Source: Solanum dulcamara
Lineage: Eukaryota > Streptophyta > Magnoliopsida > Solanales > Solanaceae
DNA: 64,000 nt
NCBI RefSeq assembly: GCF_947179165.1
Contig: NC_077245.1
Span: 14,540,740 to 14,604,739 of the forward strand
Reading direction: 5' to 3'
In this document: one piece after another, positions 36,772 through 48,338 of the stretch
Layout of the letters: each line of letters begins with the position of its first letter
Numbering within the stretch: the first letter of the stretch is position 1
Notes under the pieces: generated by a model
What the model saw: the letters and a program-made list of their open reading frames with translations, nothing else
Databases searched by the model: none
What the model was told of the DNA's origin: nothing
Translations under genes and position numbers: made by a program

Positions 36772-39700
36772 TCTATATATAAAAGAGAATCCTCTGTCCG
36801 ATGACATATATGGTGCAAGCATAAGTCAAGATTTTCTTTTCACTCAAATTTAGATATTCTCACCAACTAAGCATCCCATCCGCAATAGGAACTCCACGCT
36901 CAAATGGTGCTTCAACCTCAACAACCCTCTGCAGCGTCTTTACCGTTTCATTCCTTTTACATTTGTTATGCCTCTTCAGAAACACTGTGCCCGTTTGCAA
37001 AAGATGTCACCGTCTTACAAATTGAACCACAATATTATTTCTCCAAACTACTTCCTTTTTCCACCGTATCTCCTGTTTCTGTTCACCAACTTCCCATTCA
37101 TGCCTTCGACTACAAAAAATCACTTCAGTCAAACCCCAAAGATCAATGGTGCTCATGAGAATCGATGAATTCATATGGGTTAAGGTGGCATGACCACTGT
37201 AAGATAATAGTCTCAGGTAGCCTCCATATCTGTCCAAATACATAGCTACAAGCTAATAAAAATGCTAGCACAAATTTGATCAACCTATTTGATTAAATAT
37301 GCCAGTTTAACAATCTAAAATAGGAAACTGTATCACGGAGTTCAACTTACATGTTTTTTGAAAATCCCTTCTTGATTCAATTGCACTGTATTATTTTTGT
37401 ACTTAATAATTATCTTGCGGCTGTTGAATTCTTTGAGAACACAAAATACACTATCCCATTCATGTTTGCTTCTTATATACTCACACACCATTTGTTAAAG
37501 AATAACCGAAAGATCAATCTTTTTAGAAAAGTAATGCACCAGTTTAAATTTATTCTATGTTGAATAACAAAAAAGTCATATAAATATAATCACATAGCTT
37601 TAACGGTTGGCTATATTAGTCATCCATTTTTTTCATCTCATTTGTTAATATTTTGCCCCTCATTTGCACACTTCTGCCTATTACTGATTGAGTACATCAC
37701 GAAAATATTTTCTGATATTCCTTTGTTTTGTATGTCATGCTTTGTTGAAATATATATTAACCTGTTAAACACGATTGTTTGTACTTTTGCAAGTTATTGT
37801 GTCTTTCTCTGTGCTTAATATTTATATCCTATGTTTTTTGTGCTATATGTACTCGCATAGTCTCCACTATTATTCGTTGAGACCATATTCAGATAATTTT
37901 CAAATATCCTTTAGTCCTTTCTCTTTTTCTATATTCATCGTAACCTGGCAAATTTCTTGGTTATTGATTCTGCGAGTTTTGGTGTCTGCCTTAGTGCTTA
38001 ATATTTATATCTTTTTCTTACTACTGCTAAGTTATGTCGATGACAACAATAGTTGCATAGCTATAAATATATTTCTTTATAGTCCTGATATTGTTGATAA
38101 AGTCTAAATTCAGGAAGTCCTCAAACCCATAATTTTATACCTCTTCTACTGTTGTTACTATTAAACTAAACCTCCCATCACTTAACCAGTGAGAAAATAG
38201 ATTTATGTCCATGGAAACTTCACCATCGGTTCAGTTGAGGTTTTTAAAATTTTTTACAACTCTGTAGCACTTCAGAAAGTTCATGAGAATTTATAGCTTT
38301 TGATAAATTTTTCTTTGCAAATTGCTAGCGAAATCAATATCCTTCTTCCTTAGCATGTGTATCGATTAGCAAAAGAAGGAATTAAGGTTCCCAAAAACTG
38401 AATTAGTCAATTACTCATCTCCAAGCGCAAGGAATAATACACTTTTGAGAACCACTAAAAAGTTTTATGATTATCTTTTGGGCACTGTAGACTATAGTTA
38501 TCAAGAAATACGAATACCTTTCCTATTGTGTTGAAAGCCAATGACACTACTTATATTTATTGGAATGAACTATTTCTCTGTGTAGATAAACAAGTTTTAT
38601 TGGAGTACCAAGTCTATAAGGTTGACGTTTAATACCAACTGATTATTTGTAACCTTAAAGAGGATCATATGTAAGAAATTAAAATATGTCTCTGCAGTAA
38701 AAGAAGGATACTTGAAGGTTTCTCTTTGTTTGCTCTTTTTTGGGCTTTGTTTTGATTGGAATGAACTATTTCTCAGCTTATTGGTGCGAAACAGTTCCAA
38801 TCAATAATGGTGCGAAATATTGATTTTTCATTATTTCTGTTAATTGATTTGACTCTTTAAATTTGTTCAACTATTTGAAAAAAATACTCCACTTACTCAC
38901 CTCTTTATTTAGTCACCACGTCATGAACCTACTCTAATCCATTATCAATTTTTAATTTTAGCTTTGATCTTCAAACGAAATAATTATTTTGTTGGATCAC
39001 TTCGGCTCTTGGACATGAATCGGAGGTTAAGTAAGGACACTTGAATTTTCGCTGTCAGATTTCTCTATCCTGGTATGTGTTTGGGGGGAATTTGACCTTG
39101 AAAGCATCATTAGTTTGCTCAGGTTCGATTGTCCAGTGTGAAAACTGATATTGCAGGGCGAACTATAAGATGCGATACAATGCACTAGAGTTGTGGTAGG
39201 CTCAAATTATAAGGGAAAGAAGCAGCTTAACCACTAAAACAATGAAGGAAAGGGAAATAAGGGTTTGCATAGAAGCTGATAAAAACACGAAAAAAGGAAA
39301 ATAGTTCATACTGAATGATTTTACTTTCACTTCAGAGTATATGAAAGTTATGCTTAACAGTTTGCTGGGAATTTGTTTAGTAGTTGATGGTCTCTATTAT
39401 TTCTTGACGTGTAAATATTTTCTATTATTTAAATAGTCTAAAACAATTACTTCCTCAATACAATGAAGTAAAATTGTGGTTATGATGAATAGGTATGAAG
39501 TTGTCTATTGAGGAAACAAAAGCTTTAACTTGATTCATGAGGTTAATGATGCTCAGAGCTCCGGGCAAAGGCATCAATACCTACTCCAACACTACACTAC
39601 CAAGAATGCCTAACAAATAGAAGATCAATATGTGCAGCTTGATATTGATATTGATAGTAGATATTACAATCCTGATGAGGCCAGCTATGATAGTAAGGAT

Positions 39701-40956
39701 TGATGTAGTCCGCTGATTCGAGTCGATAAAGAATGATACTGCATATACAACTTGCTATTAGGTCCCTACCACAAAGCAGCGTGGTTTCTTTTTGTACATC
39801 ACTATTGAATGAGTCAACTTCTATCACACAACAGGTAACTTTGCTATCTTCCGTCTGCATAATTAGGGGCATTTTTAGATTGAGACACATGTTCTATAGC
39901 TTTCTCTATAGTGCACGTTGTTTGGTGACGTATCCGAAGCAAACAAATTCTGAATCCTGAACCTTGAATTCCGAATCTTGAATCCTGAACTAACTATGTG
40001 TCATAATTGTTTCAACAATGTGCTGGAGCGTTAAGAACAAACAGTGTGCACTAAGGAAAAACACTTCGTGGGGGCAAATTGTATCTTCCAAATTTGGTGC
40101 AAGATAAACAACATAAAATTAAAGCCCGAGGAAATAGTGGTAGGGATTTAAGGTTGGGCATGTTCCTGTTGGATCAATTATATGATATTTGACTTACCAT
40201 TCTTTTGGGAAATTGTGTGAACTTACTATAGATTCCATTTAATAAGACAACAGTTGTTTATTTTCCCTATTATTAGACTACCGATAGAAGGAATAGCCGT
40301 TCAAGAGGGACTACGTCTACTTTTAGCAAGCAAACTATGACGGGTGTGACTTCCTTTGGGCTAATGTTCCTAATGAGAAGGTAATATACTAGACGCAAAA
40401 TCGACTAGCAATTCTCCCATGTATCTTCGTAGAAAAGCAATGCTAGGATAAATTGAGAGTTGGATAACTTAGTCTACATGTTGATTAACATGTTAATGTT
40501 GCAAGTTAGAATAAAGAATAAGTTATTCAATATATTTTTATTCTCTAAACGGATTAATGGAAGACATTAAAAAGGTGGACATAGTGTGGTAGACTTTGTA
40601 AATTAGAGATGTCTCAAACGATGCTTGATCTACATGTTGTTTAACCTGTTTACGTTGCAAACTTAAATAAAGAATAAGTTATTCATTGTATGACTCGGAA
40701 CTGTTGAATCAAAGACACTCGGAATGGGGACAAAGTGAGACAAACTTTTGTAAAATAGAGAAGTCTCAACCAATTCAGGGTGAAAGTCTTAATGGTAATA
40801 TTCTCTTAGGCGTATATCTAGAAACATCAATTAATCGAAATGTTAATACGTTGAGCTTCTGAATTTTAGTATCTTTAACAACTACACTACAAATTCAATA
40901 AGATGTCACCTAATGGGGTGATTCAATTTCGCGCGAAACGCGAACAATTTACCTAG
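36772..40956 (+). mobile_element. Non-autonomous Helitron (about 4.2 kb)
   Basis: The 5' end is TCTATATATAAAAGAGAATC at 36772, preceded by A. The 3' end has the hairpin TTCGCG-CGAAA-CGCGAA (40928-40944), then CTAG at 40953-40956 followed by T. Insertion between A and T, TC at the start and hairpin plus CTRR at the end are the Helitron hallmarks. No Rep/helicase gene is present. A reading frame at 36904-37158 has no recognised homology. The interior contains a duplicated block at 40471-40790. Confidence 0.75.
40471..40790. repeat. Imperfect tandem duplication inside the Helitron
   Basis: Two units of about 158 bp begin with CTACATGTTG and share AAAGAATAAGTTATTCA. Each also has a later TAGAGA(T/A)GTCTCAA word. 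They lie just upstream of the 3' hairpin. Confidence 0.6.
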
Positions 40957-41963
40957 TTTAGTTAAATCTCCGAAATCGAAGAATTAGAGATCCCAGATGA
41001 AGAAGCTAGGAAGTGAAGAGTGTAATCTTCAGTGAGAAGCTTCGAGATTTTGTCTGAAGCCTAGATTGCCTTATTTTGTTTGGGCTGGTTCATTTGACCT
41101 GATCAATGTGTATCTAACATTAGTTAATTTGTCCGCGCTTCGCACGGTCAAATATATCTTTTTTTATAAATGTAACTGATATCAAAGAGAATATAATTTA
41201 TCATTAAAGTTGAAAAATGAATATATATACATATATATAAAAGACAACGTATAAGATATATTTGATCCACCAATAAGTTGATTCAATTTGCACTCATACT
41301 CACCATTCAACAACAAATTTATAAGTAATCTAAAATTACAAAAGTCTTGCTCTAATTCTTTTCCAAACTCTAGAACTCTAGCTTCCTATTGGATTCCTAA
41401 ATATTAATTGTCTACACTATTGCTCCATCAAAAAGCAAGTTAAAAGAAGTTCAAGATACATTTCAAACTCTATTCTGCATAAAGCTATAGTAAAGACATT
41501 GAATAATCATAGACATTAATATGCATGCACTAATTATTTTATTTAACTGCTAAATAAAAATAATATGTTATAAACTAACTGCACCTAATAATAATCTCAA
41601 CGTAAAGGGAATAAATATTAAGCATCTAAAAATAATTGAAGACATCAAAATGATATTTACCATTTGTCTATTCCTAATACTAAATTAATTTGCTAAAGGC
41701 AAATTGAGAGATCAATTGCATGAAGGAATGAGAGCTACCACCAACTAATGTAATAAAAACAATTGGATCAACTAATTCCTTTGCATCACAAAATAAAAAT
41801 AATTAAAAAAAAAGAAAAACATTATACTAAATTAAACAATAAATAAAGAGAAGATTTCATAACTTCTAACTTGGAGACGGATCATATGAATTTGCATGTT
41901 TCCATCAAACACACACAAGCAATTTTCACAGAATAAACGACATTATGAAAGCTCAACATAAAA

Positions 41964-42030
41964 AAAAAAAGGGCAGCCCGGTGCACTAAAGCTCCCGCTA
42001 TGCGCGGGGTCCGGGGAAGGGCCTGACCAC
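41964..42030 (-). mobile_element. 5'-truncated Au-like SINE with target duplication
   Basis: CGGGGTCCGGGGAAGGGCC and GCAGCCCGGTGCACTAAAGC are the well-known 3' part of the Au-type tRNA-derived SINE, lying on the minus strand with its terminal T run (A run on the plus strand). AAAGCTCAACATAAA occurs on both sides (from 41948 and from 42031), giving a target duplication of 13-15 bp. The 5' tRNA-like half is absent. Confidence 0.8.
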
Positions 42031-43299
42031 AAAGCTCAACATAAAGATTAACGAAAATATACGGATAGTACGTGACACTTGTAGAAAGGAAGAACAGATT
42101 GATGAACAATTTGCACAACGATATTAAAAAAGATAGATAATGATTAAATAAACTCGTAATAGCAAGAACTCTCATGGAGATGTTACGATAGAGTTTGTTG
42201 TCAACGTATTTGCTATGAATTAAAAAGACATATAAAGTGCACAATGATATTGAAATGATAAGAAAGTACAACACTAAGATTCATAGGTAATGCACAACAT
42301 TATTAAAATGGCATAACATAACCTTCAAAGCTGTCATATTTTTTTACATCCAGCACAATCTACGAACTAAAAATAACAAACATCACCACAATAGCAAATA
42401 CAAAAAGCTCCAAACAGAACTAAACCATAAAACGTAAAACTGTAACCACTCTAAAGAAACTTCCCTCCACCGACTTGAAATTTTGAGTTATCCATCGATA
42501 TCCCAATCGTTGACTTCTTTTCCTTGTTAGTTATGCCGTCATAGAATATTTGATATACTAATATAGCAAAACTAAGCACAAAGTACTATCGAATTTATGA
42601 CATAAATTTAATAGGTATAAGTTTGTCCAAATTTATAGATAGACAAAGCCAATGAAATTTTACACAAGCCAAGTAACACAAAGGATCTAATTCGAGCATA
42701 TGTTCTTGATAGCCAGTAGCGAAACTTTTACTTTATTTAAATCTGATGGTTTATTTCCTGCATTAAATTTAATAAGATCTAATCAAATTTTAGCTTTATT
42801 TCATCAATCAATCTTGAAAATGTCTTTGAGTAAGAAAATGAAATTGCCTCCACTACTGAGGAGGAACTTGAGAATGTAAATTAATTCTTGATAATTTTTC
42901 ACTTAAATCATTGATCTGAATCATTAATTTAAGAATATAAAAAATTACTTTATACAGAGATAAATATTATGCAGTATAATAAAAATAGAGTTTACCATTC
43001 ATAATCCATGTGGGTGAAGAAACACAGAAACAACGAAAAATATAGTATCTGAAGGTAAGAGCGTTTAACCTAAGGATCATCCATGCATTAACCCATGAAT
43101 AAAGCATAGTGTCAAAAAATAGTCACCTTCTTGCTCATTTGTAATCACAATCTCCCCTGCACTTTCTCTTTTCAGACAAAACGAATAAAGGATGTTACAT
43201 TTGTCTTGATAATTTGTGTCAGTTTTATGAATTCTTACCATCCATTCTGCTCTCATTTCCGTCTAATGTTTAATAATTTAAAATTCTATATAGCAGTAA

Positions 43300-43575
43300 A
43301 GGTTCTCTACCAACACACCAATCTCTACCAAAAGAAAAACAACACGCCAAAGTAAAAAAAAAAAGTTTATCTTTCATAATTCACACGGGTGAAGAAACAC
43401 AGAAACTACGAATTGAAGTTCTGTAACAGTAAATGTTCTCTACCAACACATCTATCTCTACCAGAAAGAAGAACAACACGCAAAAGTAAAATAGAGTTTA
43501 CCTTTCATAATTCATACTGGTAAAGAACACAGAAACTACAAAAAAGATAGTATTTGAAGGTTAGACTGTTTAACC
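43300..43575. repeat. Two-unit tandem repeat of about 134 bp
   Basis: GGTTCTCTACCAACACA opens the first unit near 43300, and a near copy (TGTTCTCTACCAACACA) opens the second near 43434. Each continues through GAACAACACGC-type sequence and TTTCATAATTCA to CACAGAAACTAC. A third, partial relative lies at 42983-43075. Confidence 0.7.
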
Positions 43576-43701
43576 TATGAACCTTGAAATTTACAACCAT
43601 ATTATTCAAAGAAAAATGTCATTAGCATACAAATTCTAGAGGCCTCAATTTTCTTCGCATGGTGTGGATTCACTGAATATATTGAGATATTTCCACTGGG
43701 T

Positions 43702-43825
43702 CTATGTATGTTGTTCGGATTCTTAAAGAATATTTAAGGGTGAGTGTCGAATTCCTCAAAAATAGTATATTTTATGCAAATCTTACATAGACGAGGAATC
43801 GATAATGAAGAATCCATATAACATA
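43702..43825. mobile_element. MITE of the CTATGTTGTTCGGA family
   Basis: The left end is CTATGTATGTTGTTCGGATT and the right end (reverse complement) is TATGTTATATGGATTCTTC. This is a decayed inverted repeat known from short Solanaceae elements. A second relative lies at 58674-58799. Confidence 0.5.
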
Positions 43826-44442
43826 ACACTGAAGTATACAATTCAAATTTTATTTTAATAAATTCAGAATCTTTTTAGTTCTTAAATATGCCTACGGTAA
43901 AGAACATAAACGAAAGTATTGAAAGCAAGTTATAGGACAAATACTAATTAATTATGAAACAATTCTACTTCACAACATATAGAATTGAAAAAGGAGAACA
44001 AAACATATAAAATTGAAAAAAAAGAATTTAGTTGGGTACTTTTTTTCATCAATTCTAACCTTTATCAATTAGTTAACTCAATATTTAAAACCCCAAAAAA
44101 GAAGAAACCTGAGAGAGAAACAAATTTAAAAAGCAATAAAATTGCCAGCAGAAAAATACGGTTGGAAAATAGGAAAATAAATTGTAGAGTATATGAGGAA
44201 AACTGGTATGAAAATGGGAGGAAGGAGTAGATGAAGCGGCGTTTTAAGTTGATAAAGGGTGAGAGGTTCTCTGGAAAGGGAAACGAGGGGCATGGAGTCT
44301 TTTCAAGGTGCCGTTTCGAATTTTTCTTTTATATCATCAAAATAAAAATAAATGACAAAAATTTGTTAAAAAAAATACATACTAATGCTGAATCAGGAAT
44401 GTGACACATAGACGGACCTGAAATCCTCTTATATATAAAAGA

Positions 44443-44631
44443 TATAAGATTATATTTTTCAGTTTCAATAAATGGGCTCTATGCCCACATTTAACTAAAT
44501 GTTTTTTTTTTTTTTTACCTATTTTAGCTAATAAATAAACATATAGGGGGGTACTTTTGACCTTTTCCCCAAATTTCTTTATGCATATCAATTCAATCCG
44601 CCAAAACGACACAATCGAATATCCGTAGTCG
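44443..44631 (+). promoter_or_regulatory. Short promoter/5' leader region of the PPR gene
   Basis: This is all the sequence between the Helitron end and the PPR start codon. It contains a run of T (44503-44516) and AT-rich DNA. No TATA box or start site can be assigned with confidence, so any core promoter lies here or inside the Helitron. Confidence 0.4.
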
Positions 44632-47600
44632 ATGCCTCACAGAGTCTCTCTTAAGTTTTCCCCTGTAAGACAGCATTCTCTACTTCTCCATCGCTGGGGC
44701 AAATTCTCGGCAACCGCTCCGGCGATACAGCCTCGAATCGAATACCCAGAACCTCAATCAGCTCCAATTACTCTCCTTTACAACAATCTCCTGAAAATAT
44801 GCCTACAGGAATGCAAAAACCTGCAGTCCCGCCAGGTGTTCGACGAATTGTCCCACAGAGCTGCACGTGCTATGAAAGCTTGCAAAACCATCCATTTGCA
44901 GAGCCTGAAACTTGGGTTTGCATCACAAGGACATTTGGGGAATTCAATTGTGGATTTATACGCCAAATGTGGAGACATGGTTTCGGCTGAGAAAGCATTT
45001 TTCTGGCTTGAGAACAAGGATAGCATGTCTTGGAATTCAATTATATTGATGTATTCGAGAAATGGGTTGTTAGAGAATGTTGTAGAAGCTTTTGGGTCGA
45101 TGTGGAATTCTGGAGTGTGGCCGAATCAGTTTAGTTATGCTATTGTTTTATCTGCTTGTGCTAGGCTAGTGGATGTCGAGATCGGAAAACAAGTGCATTG
45201 TAGTGTGGTGAAAACAGGGTTTGAGTTTGATTCTTTCACTGAAGGTTCTCTTATTGATATGTATGCAAAATGTGGTTATTTGATCGATGCTCGGAGAATC
45301 TTTGATGGGGCCGTAGAGCCGGACAATGTTTCTTGGACAGCAATGATTTCTGCTTATATTAAAGTAGGTCTACCTCAAAAGGCAATGGAGGTTTTTGAGG
45401 AGATGCAGGAACGAGGGTGTGTGCCGGATCAAGTGGCATCCGTGACCATCATAAATGCATGTGTGGGACTGGGTAGGCTTGATGCTGCTCGTCAATTGTT
45501 TACCCAGATGACTAGTCCAAATGTTGTGGCATGGAATGTGATGATTTCTGGCCATGCCAAGGGAGGGAAAGATGTGGAAGCTTTGAAGTTTTTCCAAGAT
45601 ATGATTAAAGCTAGTGTTCGACCCACACGTTCTACCTTGGGAAGTGTTTTGAGTGCAATTGCAAGTGTTGCAGATTTATCCTTTGGCTTGCAGGTCCATG
45701 CTTTGGCAGTTAAACAGGGATTAGAATCCAATGTCTACGTTGGGAGTTCTTTGATTAATATGTATGCCAAATGTCAAAAGATGGAAGCTGCAAGCGAAAT
45801 ATTTAATTGCTTGGGAGAGAAAAATGAGGTATTATGGAATGCATTGCTTGCAGGATATGCACAGAATGGCAGTGCTTGTAAAGTTGTCAAGTTATTCAGG
45901 AATATGAGACTTTCTAGTTTTGAAACCGATGAGTATACTTACACTAGCATACTGAGTGCATCTGCTTGTTTGGAAGATATGGAAATGGGGCGGCAACTGC
46001 ACTCTATTATCATTAAGACAAAATTTGCATCTAATTTATTTGTTGGAAATGCATTAATAGACATGTATGCCAAATGTGGGGCTCTAGGTGATGCCAGGCG
46101 GCAGTTTGAGAAAATGCTAATAAGAGACCATATTTCCTGGAATGCAATAATAGTTGGCTATGTTCAGGACGAAGAAGAAGAAGAGGCTTTTATCATGTTC
46201 CGAAAAATGACATTGGAGAGGATTGTTCCTGATGAGGCATGTTTGGCTAGCGTACTCAGTGCTTGTGCCAACATACAAGATCTTAATAAAGGGAAACAAG
46301 TTCATTCCCTGCTGGTTAAATATGGTCTAGAAAGTGGCCTTTTTGCTGGAAGCTCCCTTGTTGACATGTATTGCAAGTGTGGTAACATTACTTCTGCCAG
46401 TGAGGTTTTCTTTTGCCTTCGTGATCGAAGTGTGGTGTCTACTAATGCTTTAATTTCTGGTTATGCTCAGACAAACATTAATTACGCGGTGCATTTATTC
46501 CAGAATATGTTTGTTGAAGAACTTAAGCCATCAGAGGTGACATTTGCTAGCATTCTAGATGCATGTAGTGACCAGGCTTACATGCTTGGGAGGCAACTGC
46601 ACTCTTTCATTTTAAAGCTTGGATTTTCATACAATGATGAGTTCTTGGCAATCTCTTTAATAGGCATGTATTATAACTCCGGAAGATTAGAAGACGCGAA
46701 CTTGCTCTTCTCAGAGTTTACAAAGCTAAAGAGCCCAGTTTTATGGACTGCTATGATATCCGGCAATATTCAAAATGACTGCTGTGAGGAAGCTTTGCTT
46801 GGATATCAGGAAATGCGCAAGTTTAATGTCATGCCAGATCAGGCAACTTTTGCTAGTGCCCTAAAAGCGTGTTCGACCTTGGCTTCTATGCAGGATGGAA
46901 GGAAAATCCACTCTCTCATTTTCCATACTGGTTTTGACACGGATGAATTGACCAGTAGCTCCCTAATAGATATGTATGCTAAATGTGGGGATGTTAAATG
47001 TTCAGTACAAGTGTTTAATGGAATGGCTAGCAAGAAAGACATTATCTCATGGAACTCTATGATAGTTGGCTTTGCAAAGAATGGTTTTGCGGAAGATGCA
47101 CTGAAAGTCTTTGAAGAAATGAAGAGGGCATCTGTGAAGCCTGATGATATCACGTTCCTTGGGGTTCTGACTGCTTGTAGCCATGCAGGAATGGTATCTG
47201 AAGGTCGTCAAATCTTCAAGGATATGACTAACCTCTATGATGTTCGGCCGCGCACGGATCACTGTGCCTGTATGGTTGATCTGCTTGGTCGTTGGGGAAA
47301 TCTCAAAGAGGCAGAGGAATTTATTGAAAGATTAGATTTTGAACTAGATGCTATGATATGGTCTGCTTACCTTGGTGCTTGCAAATTACATGGAGATGAT
47401 ACAAGGGGACAGAAGGCTGCTGAAAAGCTTATTGAGTTGGAACCCCAAAATTCTTCTTCCTACATACTGCTAGCTAATATATATGCTGCATCAGGCAATT
47501 GGGGTGGAGTAAACTTCTTAAGGAAAGAAATGAAAGAGAAAGGAGTGAGGAAGCCCCCTGGTTGCAGTTGGATTATAGTGGGGCAGAAAACAAATATGTT

Positions 47601-47772
47601 TGTTGCAGGGGATAAATTTCATCCTAGTGCTGGTGAAATTCACGCACTTTTGAAAGATTTGACTGCACTAATGAAAGATGAAGGCTATTTTTCTGATATA
47701 GGATCTGTAATGGATGGTAGCTTGAACAAAGCAAACCCCAGACCTGCCTGGGCAAATACTGCAGTCCGATAA
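44632..47772 (+). CDS. PLS-class pentatricopeptide repeat protein, E subgroup (At3g09040-like)
   Basis: A single exon encodes 1046 residues. The N-terminal ~40 residues are basic and hydroxylated (MPHRVSLKFSPVRQHSLLLH), consistent with import into mitochondria. From about residue 80, tandem PPR motifs of P, L and S type repeat the signature MYAKCG and WNAMISG-like cores. The tail has an E-type domain (ELEPQNSSSYILLANIYAAS, GCSWI, FVAGDKFHP) and ends without a DYW deaminase. PLS/E proteins bind organellar RNA and commonly specify C-to-U editing sites together with a separate deaminase; the target RNA is not deducible here. Length and order match the Arabidopsis At3g09040 type. The ATG at 44632 is the first in frame. 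A TRIM element begins at the base after the stop codon. Confidence 0.93.
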   Translation: MPHRVSLKFSPVRQHSLLLHRWGKFSATAPAIQPRIEYPEPQSAPITLLYNNLLKICLQECKNLQSRQVFDELSHRAARAMKACKTIHLQSLKLGFASQGHLGNSIVDLYAKCGDMVSAEKAFFWLENKDSMSWNSIILMYSRNGLLENVVEAFGSMWNSGVWPNQFSYAIVLSACARLVDVEIGKQVHCSVVKTGFEFDSFTEGSLIDMYAKCGYLIDARRIFDGAVEPDNVSWTAMISAYIKVGLPQKAMEVFEEMQERGCVPDQVASVTIINACVGLGRLDAARQLFTQMTSPNVVAWNVMISGHAKGGKDVEALKFFQDMIKASVRPTRSTLGSVLSAIASVADLSFGLQVHALAVKQGLESNVYVGSSLINMYAKCQKMEAASEIFNCLGEKNEVLWNALLAGYAQNGSACKVVKLFRNMRLSSFETDEYTYTSILSASACLEDMEMGRQLHSIIIKTKFASNLFVGNALIDMYAKCGALGDARRQFEKMLIRDHISWNAIIVGYVQDEEEEEAFIMFRKMTLERIVPDEACLASVLSACANIQDLNKGKQVHSLLVKYGLESGLFAGSSLVDMYCKCGNITSASEVFFCLRDRSVVSTNALISGYAQTNINYAVHLFQNMFVEELKPSEVTFASILDACSDQAYMLGRQLHSFILKLGFSYNDEFLAISLIGMYYNSGRLEDANLLFSEFTKLKSPVLWTAMISGNIQNDCCEEALLGYQEMRKFNVMPDQATFASALKACSTLASMQDGRKIHSLIFHTGFDTDELTSSSLIDMYAKCGDVKCSVQVFNGMASKKDIISWNSMIVGFAKNGFAEDALKVFEEMKRASVKPDDITFLGVLTACSHAGMVSEGRQIFKDMTNLYDVRPRTDHCACMVDLLGRWGNLKEAEEFIERLDFELDAMIWSAYLGACKLHGDDTRGQKAAEKLIELEPQNSSSYILLANIYAASGNWGGVNFLRKEMKEKGVRKPPGCSWIIVGQKTNMFVAGDKFHPSAGEIHALLKDLTALMKDEGYFSDIGSVMDGSLNKANPRPAWANTAVR

Positions 47773-48109
47773 TGTTGAGAAATGGACCTCGACCCTAACT
47801 CAATCCCAACAACTAGCTAATGAAGTGAGGATTGTCTAAAATCACATGAGACAAATAATCCCGTCTCACACCACTGGGGGACTCTAACATCCCACACCCA
47901 AGATGGAATATTTGGTGCATGGACAATATCACATGGAACCCTAACATTGGATCGATAAACCAAGAGTTGGATGGGTTTGGCTTGGATATCATGTGAAGAA
48001 ATGGACCTTAGGCCTAATTCAACCTCAAAAATTGTTGGTGAGGTGAGTATTTTCCAAGACCACATAGAAAGGAAATTATCCCATCCACAGAGATGTGGGA
48101 CTCTTAACC
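47773..48109 (-). mobile_element. TRIM (miniature LTR element) immediately after the PPR stop
   Basis: Two diverged direct repeats of 117 and 118 bp (47773-47889 and 47992-48109) begin TGT(T)GA and share GAAATGGACCT and GGGACTCT(T)AAC. They flank an interior of about 100 bp. On the minus strand the interior starts TGATATCCAAGCC, a Met-tRNA primer-site variant. The flanks GATAA (47768-47772) and GATGA (48110-48114) form a 5-bp duplication with one mismatch. It is the same family as 56822-57146. Confidence 0.8.
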
Positions 48110-48114
48110 GATGA

Positions 48115-48338
48115 AGTTTGTTAAGAGTTGAAGCCACAGTAGTCATGTGCTTATCTGTATGAGATTAGGCAACGAACATGTCCTTAATGATTTGCCAGCT
48201 TGTCACATATCTCTTGTTTCTTGGGTGGAAAACATCTTGGGAAAATAGATTCTTATTGGCATTTGGCTTGACTCTGTCGTCTGCTTTATGTTTTGTTGTG
48301 AATTGGCTTATGCAATATCTGCTGCTTTCGTAAAATAA
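48115..48338. other. Intergenic DNA between the TRIM and the ADH pseudogene
   Basis: No gene was recognised. It may contain diverged upstream ADH intron sequence. Confidence 0.4.

Larger units (their letters stand above)
41120..44442 (-). mobile_element. Non-autonomous Helitron (about 3.3 kb), opposite orientation
   Basis: Read on the minus strand, the element starts TCTTTTATATATAAGAGGAT at 44442 (preceded by A) and ends with hairpin CCGTGCGAAGCGCGG and CTAA at 41123-41120, followed by T. It carries no Rep/helicase coding. It contains an internal tandem repeat, a MITE at 43702-43825 and a truncated SINE at 41964-42030. Its 5' end lies only 189 bases upstream of the PPR start codon. Confidence 0.75.

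Noticed and set aside
36904..37168. Overlapping frames near the start of the first Helitron as a captured gene
   Set aside because: There is no homology I recognise, no splice-supported extension and low-complexity Pro/Ser composition, so I do not call a captured gene.
41990..42022. GC-rich GCGCGGGG stretch as a Helitron end or CpG island
   Set aside because: It matches the Au-like SINE 3' region and carries its own target duplication, so it is not a Helitron terminus.
46117..47262. Minus-strand frames across the PPR gene
   Set aside because: The plus-strand PPR frame is clearly coding; the others are antisense shadows.
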